DNA of 64,000 nucleotides. Source: Candidatus Rifleibacterium amylolyticum (GTDB lineage: Bacteria; Muiribacteriota; Ozemobacteria; Ozemobacterales; Ozemobacteraceae). The first letter of the stretch is position 1. Each line of letters starts with the position of its first letter. The DNA lies in assembly GCA_009917695.1 (NCBI GenBank), contig JAACJG010000002.1, forward strand, positions 248,001 to 312,000, read 5' to 3'. The notes beneath the pieces were generated by a model that saw only the letters and a program-made list of their open reading frames with translations, did no database searches and had not been told where the DNA came from. Made by a program: the position numbers and the translations under genes. Below, piece after piece: positions 52,018 to 62,293 of the stretch.

Positions 52018-52259
52018 CCTCTGTCACATTTGAATTATGGGGTTGATTGGCGAAGAATATACACTTGGTAGAAAAATCATGCTAGGGCGCAGGCAGGCTT
52101 CCCAAAAGCGTAAACTTCGAGCCAGGCAGCGTTGACGCAGAGCCATAGCTAGCCAATATTTCTCTCGTCTGGTGAGAGTTGTAGCGTTGGGATCCTGCCG
52201 AGAGCCCGGTATAAGCGGAGACTCTAAGATTTAATTCTTGAGCTCTTATGTGACAGAGG
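52018..52259. mobile_element. Small non-coding element bounded by 12-bp inverted repeats (MITE-like)
   Basis: CCTCTGTCACAT (52018-52029) and its exact complement ATGTGACAGAGG (52248-52259) bound a 242-bp region. It contains repeat copy C (52085-52206) and no open reading frame. It lies between the zinc-ribbon and RDD genes. Sequence TGACAGAGGG also occurs ~100 nt downstream of copy B. A clear target-site duplication is not visible. Confidence 0.6.
52085..52206 (-). repeat. MITE-like dispersed repeat, copy C (inverted)
   Basis: In reverse orientation it aligns along its length with copies A and B, with conserved blocks ACAACTCTCACCAG, TAGCTATGGCT and GCCTGGCTCGAAGTTT. It is embedded in the 12-bp-TIR element. 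Confidence 0.85.
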
Positions 52260-52281
52260 GCTTGTGTTCTGCCAAGCTACC

Positions 52282-53427
52282 TCAATTGATAACGACTTCG
52301 CCGTCATCTATCGGCTGCAATTCTGCTCCTGATGGCAGTTTAACCATATGACCCGGCAGCATATCCATGCGCTGCCGCGCAGCAAAAATAGAGAGCACCA
52401 GCATTACCAACCAGAGAATTTTGCCAAGAATACGCATTATGCTGATCTTCGGCGAGGCTGTATTACCGTATTCATCGACAACACGCAAGCCCATCAGCAA
52501 ACCGCCGGGTGAAGCTCCGAGAATTGATTCAAACAAAGCATAGTATCCAACCGGAGCAATCACAAATATCCAGGAAAGAGCGAGAATTCCAGTCAAAGCG
52601 CTGTCAGCGTCAAGATTCAATGTCTCACCAAACTTGGCTCCGGCCACAATCAGCACGAGAATCATTGGAAAATCGACAATTCCGGTAAGCATACGTCTGA
52701 AAAACCCAGGTTTGCGAATAGCCCAGTTGCGAGGCGGCATGGTAAGACGGGTATGCACCTGTGGCGGCGGGTCAGCGCGAAACATGGAATCGATAAGTGA
52801 CCGAAATTCCTCGCCTTTCGGACCCTTCTGCAAAACCGGAAACTGCGAACGATATTCGCGCAACGAGATCGGGTTAGCCATCAGGCCAACAATTGAATCG
52901 TATGTCTGCTGATCCACCTGAGCTTTTTTACCAGTCTTGTGCGCAGACCTTTTCTGCGACGATGGCGCTGATGGCGGAGGTGGTGGCGCATGACGCACAA
53001 CAGCCTGCCCGCAGTTTCCACAAAACGCTTCGTCGGGTTCGATCTTTGCCTGACAATTTGCACAGACACTCGCAGAAGCCACTGAATTAACCTGCGGTGG
53101 CCCGGAAACTGCGAAATCAGGTTTATGCCCGGTAATCATTATTATCGCCTGCTCAATGGTCACAACACCTTCAGGCTCAGCGCAATAAACCTGACCACTG
53201 TCGTCAAAAACAGTAAAAGTGCGATCTCCGCAAGCGCCAGTCACCGTAAGGTTGATCGGGCAGATATCATCGCCATCAGGCGGACAGAGTTGCGAAATTA
53301 TCTGAAGAATTTCGGCAATGCGCTGCGCGCTGAGATTTTTAAAAGCCACCGCATCATAACTGCCATTAGCCTGCATCAAATCGGGAGTAACTCCCTGCAA
53401 CTCAACATTAAACCGCTCTGATCCCAT
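52282..53427 (-). CDS. RDD-family membrane protein with a zinc ribbon (381 aa)
   Basis: An N-terminal ~100-residue region with two Cys (LCPPDGDDIC) precedes a zinc ribbon near 122-140 (CANCQAKIEPDEAFCGNC). A Pro-rich linker follows. The C-terminal ~150 residues hold three or four membrane helices and the RDD signature (FFRRMLTGIVDFPMILVLIV; GGLLMGLRVVD). RDD proteins are small membrane modules of varied roles. It is convergent with the zinc-ribbon protein at 50871, and the pair may belong to the same system as the secreted protein at 49098. Confidence 0.85.
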   Translation of the reverse strand: MGSERFNVELQGVTPDLMQANGSYDAVAFKNLSAQRIAEILQIISQLCPPDGDDICPINLTVTGACGDRTFTVFDDSGQVYCAEPEGVVTIEQAIIMITGHKPDFAVSGPPQVNSVASASVCANCQAKIEPDEAFCGNCGQAVVRHAPPPPPSAPSSQKRSAHKTGKKAQVDQQTYDSIVGLMANPISLREYRSQFPVLQKGPKGEEFRSLIDSMFRADPPPQVHTRLTMPPRNWAIRKPGFFRRMLTGIVDFPMILVLIVAGAKFGETLNLDADSALTGILALSWIFVIAPVGYYALFESILGASPGGLLMGLRVVDEYGNTASPKISIMRILGKILWLVMLVLSIFAARQRMDMLPGHMVKLPSGAELQPIDDGEVVIN

Positions 53428-53545
53428 ATACTACCTCAACAACTTTATTTGATCATGCAATTGTAACAACTCAGTTACAGTTAAGCCATAGTTACAGACA
53501 AATAAAAATCTCAGGATGCCGTCATCAATTCGGCAAATAAAGGCT

Positions 53546-55177
<1,632 letters not shown>

Positions 55178-55381
55178 ATTGACCTCCTGAGCAACTCAAA
55201 GCCCATAAAACGGGCACAAAACAAAGTTTTCAGCGTTAAGGTCAGTTGATTTTCATCTTATATTGCATCTCCCTGAGCATACGACGGTCTCTCGAACCGA
55301 CATCCCAATATAGCATACAATCATGGCAGTCTGCAAAATTTTAGAGCGTCGATGCGGCACCTGCGGTAGAATGTCTTCGAC

Positions 55382-55828
55382 ATGACAAACCAGGCAGAAG
55401 ACAGCAACAATCACTTTGCCGGCAGAAAGTTTCTGCTGCATAACCGTATGACCAATGACGCGCTCGGGCCTTTCAGCTGGCAGGAACTGGTAGAACTGGC
55501 CCGAAATGGCGACCTGCGCCTGGAAAATCGCATAGCCGACGTCCGCACGCCCGAAAACTGGCTGAAAGTAGCTGACACTCCCCTGGTTTTCGAACTGCCG
55601 CTGAGCATCGAAGAACCTCGCTACATGCCGACCGAAAAGAAGCCTTTCAGGCTGTCGAATCGTGCAAAGGACTTTCTTTATCTGCTTGTTATCGGCAATC
55701 TGCTGATCAGCTGTCTGCTTTTTTTTATAGCGGTGAATCCGATGAGCCTGATGTTCCTGCTGGGTCTGATGGTCATTTACAACACTGGCCTGATATGGAT
55801 TCTGCTTTTCGTCCTGCCGCCATATTGA
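55382..55828 (+). CDS. Small membrane protein with a GYF_2-like N-terminal domain (148 aa)
   Basis: Residues ~15-70 (KFLLHN, GPFSWQELVELARNGDL, NRIADVRTPENWLKVADTP) match the GYF_2 pattern of an aspartate-poor GPF.W module that binds short peptides. Two membrane helices occupy the C-terminal half (LYLLVIGNLLISCLLFFIAV and MSLMFLLGLMVIYNTGL). The same domain-plus-membrane layout occurs in many bacteria. The role is unknown. It converges on the DsrE-like gene. Confidence 0.78.
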   Translation: MTNQAEDSNNHFAGRKFLLHNRMTNDALGPFSWQELVELARNGDLRLENRIADVRTPENWLKVADTPLVFELPLSIEEPRYMPTEKKPFRLSNRAKDFLYLLVIGNLLISCLLFFIAVNPMSLMFLLGLMVIYNTGLIWILLFVLPPY

Positions 55829-55831
55829 GAG

Positions 55832-56180
55832 CTACATGCTGATGATTTCGTAGCCTTCGGCGATCAAGCTGGCAAAGCCCGGGTGGCCCTGCATTTCGCC
55901 GAGCAGCGTCAGACCCTGACGTTCAGCTTCGGCGAGACTGCCCATTTTGCCGGCACAGGCTTTGCAGATCCCGCCAAGCAGGCCTTCTGATTTCACTTTT
56001 GCGTATAGCGGGGCGAAGGGCGTGCCTTCTTTGGCAAGCTGCTCGATCAGAGCAGTAGCACTGCCCTCGATAATGAGTTTAACTTCATGGCCTTTCGCCT
56101 TGAGGTCGATGACGTTGAGAAGTGCATGGGCAAAGCACATAAGCTCGCCCTGAAAGGCAAATATCGCGATTTTTTTTCAT
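55832..56180 (-). CDS. DsrE-like small protein, frame broken at an A8 tract near its start
   Basis: The frame from 56140 encodes 102 residues beginning MCFAHALLNVIDLKAK, but no ribosome site precedes that ATG. The ATG at 56180 overlaps the Mrp stop (ATGA), and GGAG sits 7 nt before it. It starts a run of eight A's, and removing one A gives a smooth MKKIAIFAFQGELMCFAH lead-in of a DsrE-like cytosolic protein (115 residues in all). As written, the 56180 frame fails after a few codons. Either transcriptional slippage restores the frame, or the sequence count is off by one. DsrE proteins handle sulfur groups; C57 and C60 (...ICKAC) could do so here. They fit an Mrp Fe-S neighbour. Confidence 0.72.
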
Positions 56181-57091
56181 GCGGCCGCTCCAGTTTTAGT
56201 TTCGGCGCGTTTTTCGCTGTGTTTGGCGTCTTCGAGCAGACGTTCGACGATCTGTTTGAAAAGCTGAGCAGTAACCGTTTTCGAATAGGCTACGACATAG
56301 GGAGTGCCCTTGTCGCATGAAGTGCCGATACCAGGTTCGATTGGCAGGCTGCCAAGAAAGTTCACGTTGAATTCATCGGCGGTTTTTTCGCCGCCGCCAC
56401 TGCTGAAAATCTCGGTGCGACAGTTGCAGGAAGGGCAGACAAAGCCGCTCATGTTTTCGACAATACCTGAAATCTCGACACCGAGCTGGCGGCAGAAGTT
56501 GATCGACTTGCGCACGTCGGCGGCCGCTACTTCCTGTGGAGTGGTGACGATGAGAGCTGATTTTCGCCCTTCGATCTGCTGGAATATCGACAGTGGCTCG
56601 TCACCGGTGCCTGGAGGCGCGTCAACGATCAGATAATCGAGTTCGCCCCACTTAACTTCAGTGATGAACTGGCCGATCACGCCGTGTTTCATCGGCCCGC
56701 GCCAGATTACAGCATCATTGTGATTTTCTAGCAGAAAGCCGATTGACATGACTTTGAGATCACCGAGTTCGATCGGCAGGATTTTTTTGTCTTCGCTCAA
56801 CGTGCGTTCGTGCTGAAGCCGCAGCATTGTCGGAATGCTGGGACCGTGAATATCTATATCGAGAAGGCCGGTGCGGTAGCCTTCGGCTGATAATGCAACG
56901 GCGAGATTCACCGCGACAGTGCTCTTGCCGACACCGCCCTTGCCTGACATGACAACTATGGTGTGATGAATGCCACTGCCCGGAGCAGCCGAATCAGTAG
57001 TTTTTGAACTGCAGGTAGAACTGCTGGGACAGCCTTTGCAAGATGATCCCGGAGAAGAACATCCGTTTTCAGCGTTTGAATTGTTGCTCAT
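56177..57091 (-). CDS. mrp: Mrp/NBP35-type Fe-S cluster carrier ATPase (304 aa)
   Basis: The deviant Walker A GKGGVGKSTV opens the ATPase domain after a Cys-rich N-terminus (C11, C18, C21, C27; CX6CX2CX5C). Further motifs are DIDIHGPS, PPGTGDE and the CPSC motif (FVCPSCNC) near residue 220. Mrp/ApbC proteins are homodimers that carry and hand over Fe-S clusters. The N-terminal cysteine cluster resembles that of Nbp35, though with different spacing. The gene overlaps the frameshifted DsrE-like gene by ATGA. Confidence 0.94.
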   Translation of the reverse strand: MSNNSNAENGCSSPGSSCKGCPSSSTCSSKTTDSAAPGSGIHHTIVVMSGKGGVGKSTVAVNLAVALSAEGYRTGLLDIDIHGPSIPTMLRLQHERTLSEDKKILPIELGDLKVMSIGFLLENHNDAVIWRGPMKHGVIGQFITEVKWGELDYLIVDAPPGTGDEPLSIFQQIEGRKSALIVTTPQEVAAADVRKSINFCRQLGVEISGIVENMSGFVCPSCNCRTEIFSSGGGEKTADEFNVNFLGSLPIEPGIGTSCDKGTPYVVAYSKTVTAQLFKQIVERLLEDAKHSEKRAETKTGAAA

Positions 57092-57189
57092 GGTCTGACT
57101 CCTTATGTCGGTTTCGACACTGGTATTTTAAAATAACACCGACCAAAGCGCAACCAGTTTTTAGCCTATGCCAGAATGCCGACAAAATA

Positions 57190-57226
57190 AAAGACGCGGC
57201 GAAGTGGTGTGCTTCGCCGCGTCTTT
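57190..57226 (-). terminator. Perfect 15-bp hairpin terminator
   Basis: AAAGACGCGGCGAAG and its complement (57190-57204 and 57212-57226) flank a 7-nt loop. On the minus strand it is followed by a T-rich run, ending the DUF4105 transcript. Confidence 0.9.
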
Positions 57227-57234
57227 GCTTAAGC

Positions 57235-58317
57235 TTACTTTATGCGGTTGAAGTCGGTGACGAAATTGTCTTTGGTGATGGTGAGAGCGGCTTCGCCAAT
57301 CAGGCCCCTCTTTTTGAGCAGCTTGACGACTGCGACCGGCATGGTGGCCTTGAGATTGTAGATCATGCTTGGGATTTTCCAGAGTTTGATCTTCTTTTCG
57401 GCCGGCAGCACGCGATTGAGCAGGATGACGAGATTGTTGGTGCAGTTGTTGCGAATAGTATGATAATACTCGCCCTGGCGGTTTACACAAGCCTGTCTGA
57501 CCGTCTCTATCAGCAGCGAACGCGTCTGCTCGCGGGTCAGGTTGATCGGGTAAATGATGATTTCCTTGTCGGTATCATTGTTGTAGTTGACGTTGAGCTC
57601 GGCATAGTTGTGAAGAGTTGTGAGAATCCATACTATGTCGAAATTCTTCTTCATTGTCTTAACCAAACCGTAGGTCTGGCCAAGCTTTTTGAAAGCTTCG
57701 ATGGTAAGAAAAATGTTGTCGGTTTCGCGACCGTCTTTGCCCACAACCCCACCCTGTTCAAAGGAAAAGCCGAGCAGAGTGTGTGCTGCCAGAAACTTGG
57801 GTGCGAATGGCTTGACCAGAAAGTATGCCTTAATAACCTTGTCAGGATTTATGGTAGCGGTTTTCCACGAGTGGAGTGCTTTTTTCTTTTCGCTGTTCGG
57901 GTCTGGGGTGATATCCCATCTGAGGTTGCCGACGGTCATGGTTCCGGCAGCTTCGAAGAGCATTTTGGCAGGACGCTGATAGGCTTCGTGCTCGACTTCA
58001 GGAACCTGAACGTCTTCTTCATCGATTATCTCGATTTTTTTGACTTTGACGTTCTCGACTTCATCTGACTGCGCGACTTTGCCGTCGATTCCAACAGCTT
58101 TGCCGTTATATTTTCTGGCGTCATCCTTGTCGATGAGAAGGCGAAAAATGCGACCGTCAGCCGTATACAGACAGGGAATTCCTTCTGTAATCTGCACTAT
58201 GCCCCTGAGCGCATAATTAACCGCGAACGGTTTGGCAACAGCCGGGTTAAGCGGCGCTGTAACAATATACGCAATCAGAACGAAGATAAACAGAGACCTG
58301 ATCAGTATCTTTTGCAT
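57235..58317 (-). CDS. Exported DUF4105-domain protein (360 aa)
   Basis: The start at 58317 (AAGGATG 5 nt upstream) opens a hydrophobic signal or anchor (ILIRSLFIFVLIAYIVTA). Residues ~40-110 are a small strand-rich domain (ADGRIFRLLIDKDDARKY) with OB-like pattern. The C-terminal DUF4105 domain has the family hallmark YHTIRNNCTNNLVILLNRVL with the conserved Asn-Asn-Cys. DUF4105 is linked by fold to papain-like cysteine peptidases of the outer surface; the Cys is a plausible nucleophile. It is a single gene with its own terminator. Confidence 0.85.
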   Translation of the reverse strand: MQKILIRSLFIFVLIAYIVTAPLNPAVAKPFAVNYALRGIVQITEGIPCLYTADGRIFRLLIDKDDARKYNGKAVGIDGKVAQSDEVENVKVKKIEIIDEEDVQVPEVEHEAYQRPAKMLFEAAGTMTVGNLRWDITPDPNSEKKKALHSWKTATINPDKVIKAYFLVKPFAPKFLAAHTLLGFSFEQGGVVGKDGRETDNIFLTIEAFKKLGQTYGLVKTMKKNFDIVWILTTLHNYAELNVNYNNDTDKEIIIYPINLTREQTRSLLIETVRQACVNRQGEYYHTIRNNCTNNLVILLNRVLPAEKKIKLWKIPSMIYNLKATMPVAVVKLLKKRGLIGEAALTITKDNFVTDFNRIK

Positions 58318-58431
58318 TTTTACATCCTTAACACAGCAGAATTGAAGAATATTCTTTAATTGTACCCGTACACCCGCCAACCGTCAACCCGCCAAAAGCC
58401 TCTTTTCCGTATTCTCAGCCAACAGCAACCT

Positions 58432-58468
58432 TCATTCTGCGCGAGCCATAAGGTGAAGTGCAGAATCC
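58432..58468 (+). repeat. Copy 3 of the ~36-bp dispersed repeat
   Basis: It begins TCATTCTGCGCGAG and ends GTGCAGAATCC. It forms an imperfect inverted pair with copy 4 across an 18-nt T-rich loop. Confidence 0.7.
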
Positions 58469-58486
58469 AATTTTCAATTTTTTTCT

Positions 58487-58522
58487 GGATTCTGCGACTG
58501 CGCTTCGCTTCGCGCAGGATGA
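58487..58522 (-). repeat. Copy 4 of the ~36-bp dispersed repeat (inverted)
   Basis: GGATTCTGCGACTGCGC...GCGCAGGATGA is the inverse of copy 3. The pair may fold into a long hairpin and may act as a terminator for the cupin gene. Confidence 0.7.
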
Positions 58523-58600
58523 CGAACATAAAAGCAAGCCTCAATGCCATGGTGTCAGCTAATAGTTGTTTTCCAGCTCACCGGGAATTCCGGAAGTCTT

Positions 58601-59143
58601 TTAGCCGTTGGACTGATCGAGGTGACCTTCGCGGATCAGTCGGTATTCGCCAGTTTCAGTGTTGAGATCGTATATGTTGAAATTGGTGCGAATATTGAAA
58701 CCTTCGTAATGAACGGCAAAATTGACAGAAGCCGAACCTTTCTGCGGGCAGCTGCGGATACGATGAAAAACGTTGCATGGCCAGACCAGCATTCCCGGGC
58801 CATCGTAAGCCAGTTCGCCGTCGATCATGATTTTGTCGGCTGTCACATCAACTTTGACGATACGGCCATGCTGTTTCGTGTAGATTTCGACATGACGCTC
58901 ACCCGAAAGTACCATCAGATTATCAGCCTGGTGCGGGTGCATGTACCACGGGCGCTCAACGTCACCGACCGGGCCCGGCGACACCGCGCCGCCCACATGC
59001 AGCACCCGGTCTATTGCATCGATGCGCGGCAGTTCTTTGACGCTCAGGCAGTCAAAGCTGACACCCGGCGTACGCCGGAAAATCTTCATCGGAATAATTT
59101 TATAAAGACCATCTATCTGTTGAACAACACCGGTAGCGGTCAT
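58601..59143 (-). CDS. Cupin-fold protein (180 aa)
   Basis: The start at 59143 follows AAGGAG; the longer frame to 59170 only extends into the leader. The central HPHQADNLMVLSGERHVEIY carries the two His of cupin motif 1, and PGMLVWPCNVFHRIRS carries the His of motif 2, so one metal site is likely. Cupins of this size are often small isomerases, dioxygenases or binding proteins. No specific family is recognised. The N-terminal ~50 residues are an extension. Confidence 0.82.
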   Translation of the reverse strand: MTATGVVQQIDGLYKIIPMKIFRRTPGVSFDCLSVKELPRIDAIDRVLHVGGAVSPGPVGDVERPWYMHPHQADNLMVLSGERHVEIYTKQHGRIVKVDVTADKIMIDGELAYDGPGMLVWPCNVFHRIRSCPQKGSASVNFAVHYEGFNIRTNFNIYDLNTETGEYRLIREGHLDQSNG

Positions 59144-59611
59144 TGTGTTCTCCTTGATATGATATTTCAAACAATTTTACCACAATCGAACCAGCCCGCC
59201 TCATACAAATGTTCAGACTTAGCAAAAATTCAGCCTTAAGTGGGATTAACTATGTTCGTAAATTTATAGCAACAAGCTATGCCTTTTTTTACCCGTGCTC
59301 TCGACAGGGTCTCAACGCTACAACTCTCACCAGGCGCAATCTATGGTAAATAGCTATGGCTTTACGTCAATATTGCCTGGCTCGAAGTTTTCGCTTATGA
59401 GATCCCTGTCTGCGCACTCAAAATAGGATTGCACCCGTAACTGAATCTTTGCCATGCTCAGAGTTTAGGGCTGAAAAGCCGAAGATAAAAGTTGTAACCT
59501 GTTGAACTCAGGTGTGCTGACAGAGGGCATTTAAAATGTACCCTTCCCGCCCCCGGGCACTGATGATAGCCTGAAAGATACAGGAAATCGAGGTAACAGG
59601 AGAGTATCAGA
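59144..59611. other. Intergenic region holding repeat copy B
   Basis: There is no convincing open frame. The MITE-like repeat copy B occupies 59297-59419. About 95 bp after it is TGACAGAGGG, similar to the end of the 52018-52259 element. An AGGAGA ribosome site lies 8 nt before the next ATG. Confidence 0.5.
59297..59419 (+). repeat. MITE-like dispersed repeat, copy B
   Basis: GCTCTCGACAGGGTCTCAAC at the start and GATCCCTGTCTGCGC at the end form an imperfect terminal inverted repeat. The middle blocks match copies A and C. Confidence 0.85.
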
Positions 59612-60463
59612 ATGAATAAGTTCAAGCTCATGGCCTTTTGTCTGGTGGCATTGTTTGTCTCGCTGTCAGTCAGCGCTGAAGCCGGCCTTTATTTGAGTTC
59701 AGGCAAATACACCTTCAACGTGCAGGTTAGAAACAGCAGTTTTAAAGACGTACCTTTTGCCAGGGGCCGGGTCTACGTAACCGGCACTACTGCGCGCATC
59801 GACGTCGAAGCCGATGGCTACCGTTCAGGTTACGAATATGTCTATCTGCGCGACAACGTGACCAGCTACTATGCTCAGGTTCGTCTCGATGACCCGGCCG
59901 TCTGGGTTAACCTGCGTGATGATGCCAACAAACCAATAGCTAACAGTTACGTTTCGCACACATCACAGAGCATGTACTGGGGCGATGAATTCGGCATGCG
60001 CGGCTACTTTCCGGCTGAAGGGTTCGAGAGCCTGACAGTGAGAGACCTCGATATACTGGTAAACAACATGTATGCCTTTGCTCCCCGGGTTTATCTGACC
60101 CGCAGCGGCAACAACTGGAACTTTGAAATCATCGTCAAACGTCGCGACATGAACAGCATGTTTTCGAACCATTTCGAAATTATCGCAAAACGCGACCCGG
60201 TCAGCGAACCGGCACCAGCCGCCGAACTCATTGCCATGGCCGAAGACTATGTTGCAAACATGAGTGCTGCCGCTGAGACACGCAGTGAAGAAGAAATTCT
60301 GATCATGCACAACCGCCTCGAATCGACAGCGGCTTATCTGCTCAGCATCTGGCCGACAACTGACGCCGAAACCCGCAGTCAGATCATAGCGCTGCTTCCG
60401 GTCGAGAGTCCGCTCACAAGAGCTCTCAGATCAATCAGCCAGTTCGAAAACCTGCACAACTAA
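59612..60463 (+). CDS. Exported protein of unknown function (283 aa)
   Basis: The signal peptide (FKLMAFCLVALFVSLSVSAEA) is followed by a strand-rich domain with aromatic pairs (YEYVYLRDNVTSYYAQVRLD), suggesting a beta-sandwich such as a Big or CNA-B-like module. A helical C-terminal region follows (AELIAMAEDYVANMSAAAETRS). No family is recognised. It ends at a strong bidirectional terminator. Confidence 0.78.
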   Translation: MNKFKLMAFCLVALFVSLSVSAEAGLYLSSGKYTFNVQVRNSSFKDVPFARGRVYVTGTTARIDVEADGYRSGYEYVYLRDNVTSYYAQVRLDDPAVWVNLRDDANKPIANSYVSHTSQSMYWGDEFGMRGYFPAEGFESLTVRDLDILVNNMYAFAPRVYLTRSGNNWNFEIIVKRRDMNSMFSNHFEIIAKRDPVSEPAPAAELIAMAEDYVANMSAAAETRSEEEILIMHNRLESTAAYLLSIWPTTDAETRSQIIALLPVESPLTRALRSISQFENLHN

Positions 60464-60476
60464 TTTCTACAGATAA

Positions 60477-60513
60477 AAAAGCCGGGCAGTCGCAGATGCG
60501 CTGCCCGGCTTTT
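60477..60513. terminator. Bidirectional hairpin terminator
   Basis: AAAAGCCGGGCAG and CTGCCCGGCTTTT pair around an 11-nt loop. A and T runs on the two sides serve the converging genes. Confidence 0.9.
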
Positions 60514-60523
60514 ATTTGAGCTC

Positions 60524-60943
60524 TTACCCTTTCATGAGTCTGATTTCATAACCTGTTCCATCGACTACGACAACGACCCAGCCACTGCCATCATGCTCAT
60601 CGAACCATAGCATTTTAAGCTTGCGACCTTTGTAGAAATTGCTGCGCCAGTATTCAAGTACTTCGCCACGATAAGAATCGCTGGCATAGCGGTCGGCATC
60701 ACACAGCATCGGAAATCTTTGTCTGATCTGATCGACAGAAAGCCCCTTCACAATCCGGCTATTATGCGTGTCCTTTAATACAAACCTATGCAGATACTCT
60801 GCACTACAGGCTTTATTTGTCATGATCCACCACATGTATGACGGATTGTGAAGCTGAAGGGCTCCGAAATATATCCTGGCGGCGGAATAAAGTCCGATAA
60901 AGACCATTATCAGCAGCAATATCATTAACAAGCGTTTACGCAT
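60524..60943 (-). CDS. Small membrane-anchored protein (139 aa)
   Basis: An N-terminal hydrophobic segment (LLMILLLIMVFIGLYSA) forms an anchor or signal. The remaining ~110 residues, presumably outside the cytoplasm, contain a Tyr/Trp-rich stretch (YSAARIYFGALQLHNPSYMWW) and two Cys. No family is recognised. It converges on the 59612 gene and lies downstream of the ABC operon. Confidence 0.7.
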   Translation of the reverse strand: MRKRLLMILLLIMVFIGLYSAARIYFGALQLHNPSYMWWIMTNKACSAEYLHRFVLKDTHNSRIVKGLSVDQIRQRFPMLCDADRYASDSYRGEVLEYWRSNFYKGRKLKMLWFDEHDGSGWVVVVVDGTGYEIRLMKG

Positions 60944-61023
60944 TACTGACCTCTTTGCCTGTCTGACAGAGCATTATCTGAGCTTTTCCAGAACTGACCG
61001 GAGTGAACCAGATCATTACCAGC

Positions 61024-61911
61024 TCAGCTTTTTTCGTGGCGGGTGATAGCTTTGAAAAGCTCCTCAAGCGTCATCCCTGAACTGCTCTGCGACTTCACCT
61101 TGAAGTTGGCGAGAATTCTGGCAAGTCCTTCGTCGGAGCAGTCTTTGACTACCAGCTCGAGTTCGGCGCCGTTAGCTCTGGCAGCCAATATAGCCGGGTG
61201 CGTCGGCAAACTCTCAACCGCGTTTTCGAGCTGCAGGGTAACTTTGCGAACACTGGCGGCAAGATCATCTTTGCTGCAGTCGACAACGAACCGGCCGCCA
61301 GAAAGAATCAGCACATGATCGCAGACGCCCGATATATCTTTCAGCTCGTGCGAAGAGAGAACGACGGTAACACCTTTTTCGACAAGCGATTCGATCAGGC
61401 TGTTGAGAATTTCTTCGCGGGCCACGGCATCGACGCCGCCTACCGGCTCGTCGAGCAGTAGAACCTTTGGCTCGATCGCCAACGCAAAGGCGAGTTGCAG
61501 CTTTCGTCTGGTTCCCTTGCTGAAGGTGGCAATTTTCTGATCAGCAGCGATAGCGAAGTCGGCCAGCGTTTTTTCGTAGAGAGGCTGATTCCAGGTCGGA
61601 TATAACGAAGAGAAGGTGCGGGCAAGAACTGTCGGTGTCATCCATGGATAGAGATGGCACTCTTCATCGACCAGCACGCAGCTCTGCCGCAACAGAGCAG
61701 GATTCTGTTCTGAATCAACGCCAAGCAGCGAAGCTCTGCCAGCAATCGGCTTGAGGCTGGCATTAAGAATATTCAGCAGAGTAGTCTTGCCGGCGCCATT
61801 GCGCCCAAGCAGCGCAACCACTTTTCCCGACTCGATCGTCGTGCTTACGCCGTCGAGAACCTTGTGACCATTGTAAGACATGCCTATCTGGCTGATATTA
61901 ATAGCTTCCAT
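61024..61911 (-). CDS. ABC transporter ATP-binding protein (295 aa)
   Basis: Walker A (GRNGAGKTT), the ABC signature region (FSKGTRRKLQLA), Walker B (VLLLDEPVGGVD) and an H-loop (SSHELKD) are all present. The C-terminal ~70 residues are the extension common in ABC-2 exporters with a YtrB-type ATPase. It lies 1 bp after a GntR-type regulator, as in ytr-like operons. The likely partner permease is the protein encoded at 62290-64000. Confidence 0.95.
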   Translation of the reverse strand: MEAINISQIGMSYNGHKVLDGVSTTIESGKVVALLGRNGAGKTTLLNILNASLKPIAGRASLLGVDSEQNPALLRQSCVLVDEECHLYPWMTPTVLARTFSSLYPTWNQPLYEKTLADFAIAADQKIATFSKGTRRKLQLAFALAIEPKVLLLDEPVGGVDAVAREEILNSLIESLVEKGVTVVLSSHELKDISGVCDHVLILSGGRFVVDCSKDDLAASVRKVTLQLENAVESLPTHPAILAARANGAELELVVKDCSDEGLARILANFKVKSQSSSGMTLEELFKAITRHEKS

Positions 61912-61912
61912 A

Positions 61913-62293
61913 TTATTTTACCTCCTGTTGGTCGAGAACGGCATCGAAAATGCGGCGCACCTGCTGGCGATCGAGGTTCATGCTGCGGGCAATGGCGATT
62001 ATCTCGATAATGTGCTTTGCCATTTCCGCTCTGGCCTGTTCGAGAAGGTCATCGGCCGACTTTGGTGTCACGTAGGCGCCCTGACCGCGCTTGAAGTAGA
62101 TAGTGCCGGCGTTTGCCATTTCCTGGTATGCTCTGGCGATGGTGTTGGGGTTAACCTTCAGTGAGATTGCGAGATCTCTTATCGAGGGAAGCCGGTCATC
62201 GGCCGCGAAAACGCCCGAGAGTATTTCGCGCTGCATGCCTTCGATAATCTGTTGATAGATGGGAACCGGTGAGCTTTCGTTGATTCTTATCAT
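61913..62293 (-). CDS. GntR-family regulator, YtrA type (126 aa)
   Basis: The winged helix is clear: SPVPIYQQIIEGMQREILSG, then LPSIRDLAISLKVNPNTIARAYQEM and GTIYFKRGQGAYVT. The short C-terminal tail (~50 residues) places it in the YtrA subgroup, which controls ABC transporter operons by sensing envelope or antibiotic stress. The ATG overlaps the end of the upstream gene (ATGA at 62290-62293). Confidence 0.93.
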   Translation of the reverse strand: MIRINESSPVPIYQQIIEGMQREILSGVFAADDRLPSIRDLAISLKVNPNTIARAYQEMANAGTIYFKRGQGAYVTPKSADDLLEQARAEMAKHIIEIIAIARSMNLDRQQVRRIFDAVLDQQEVK

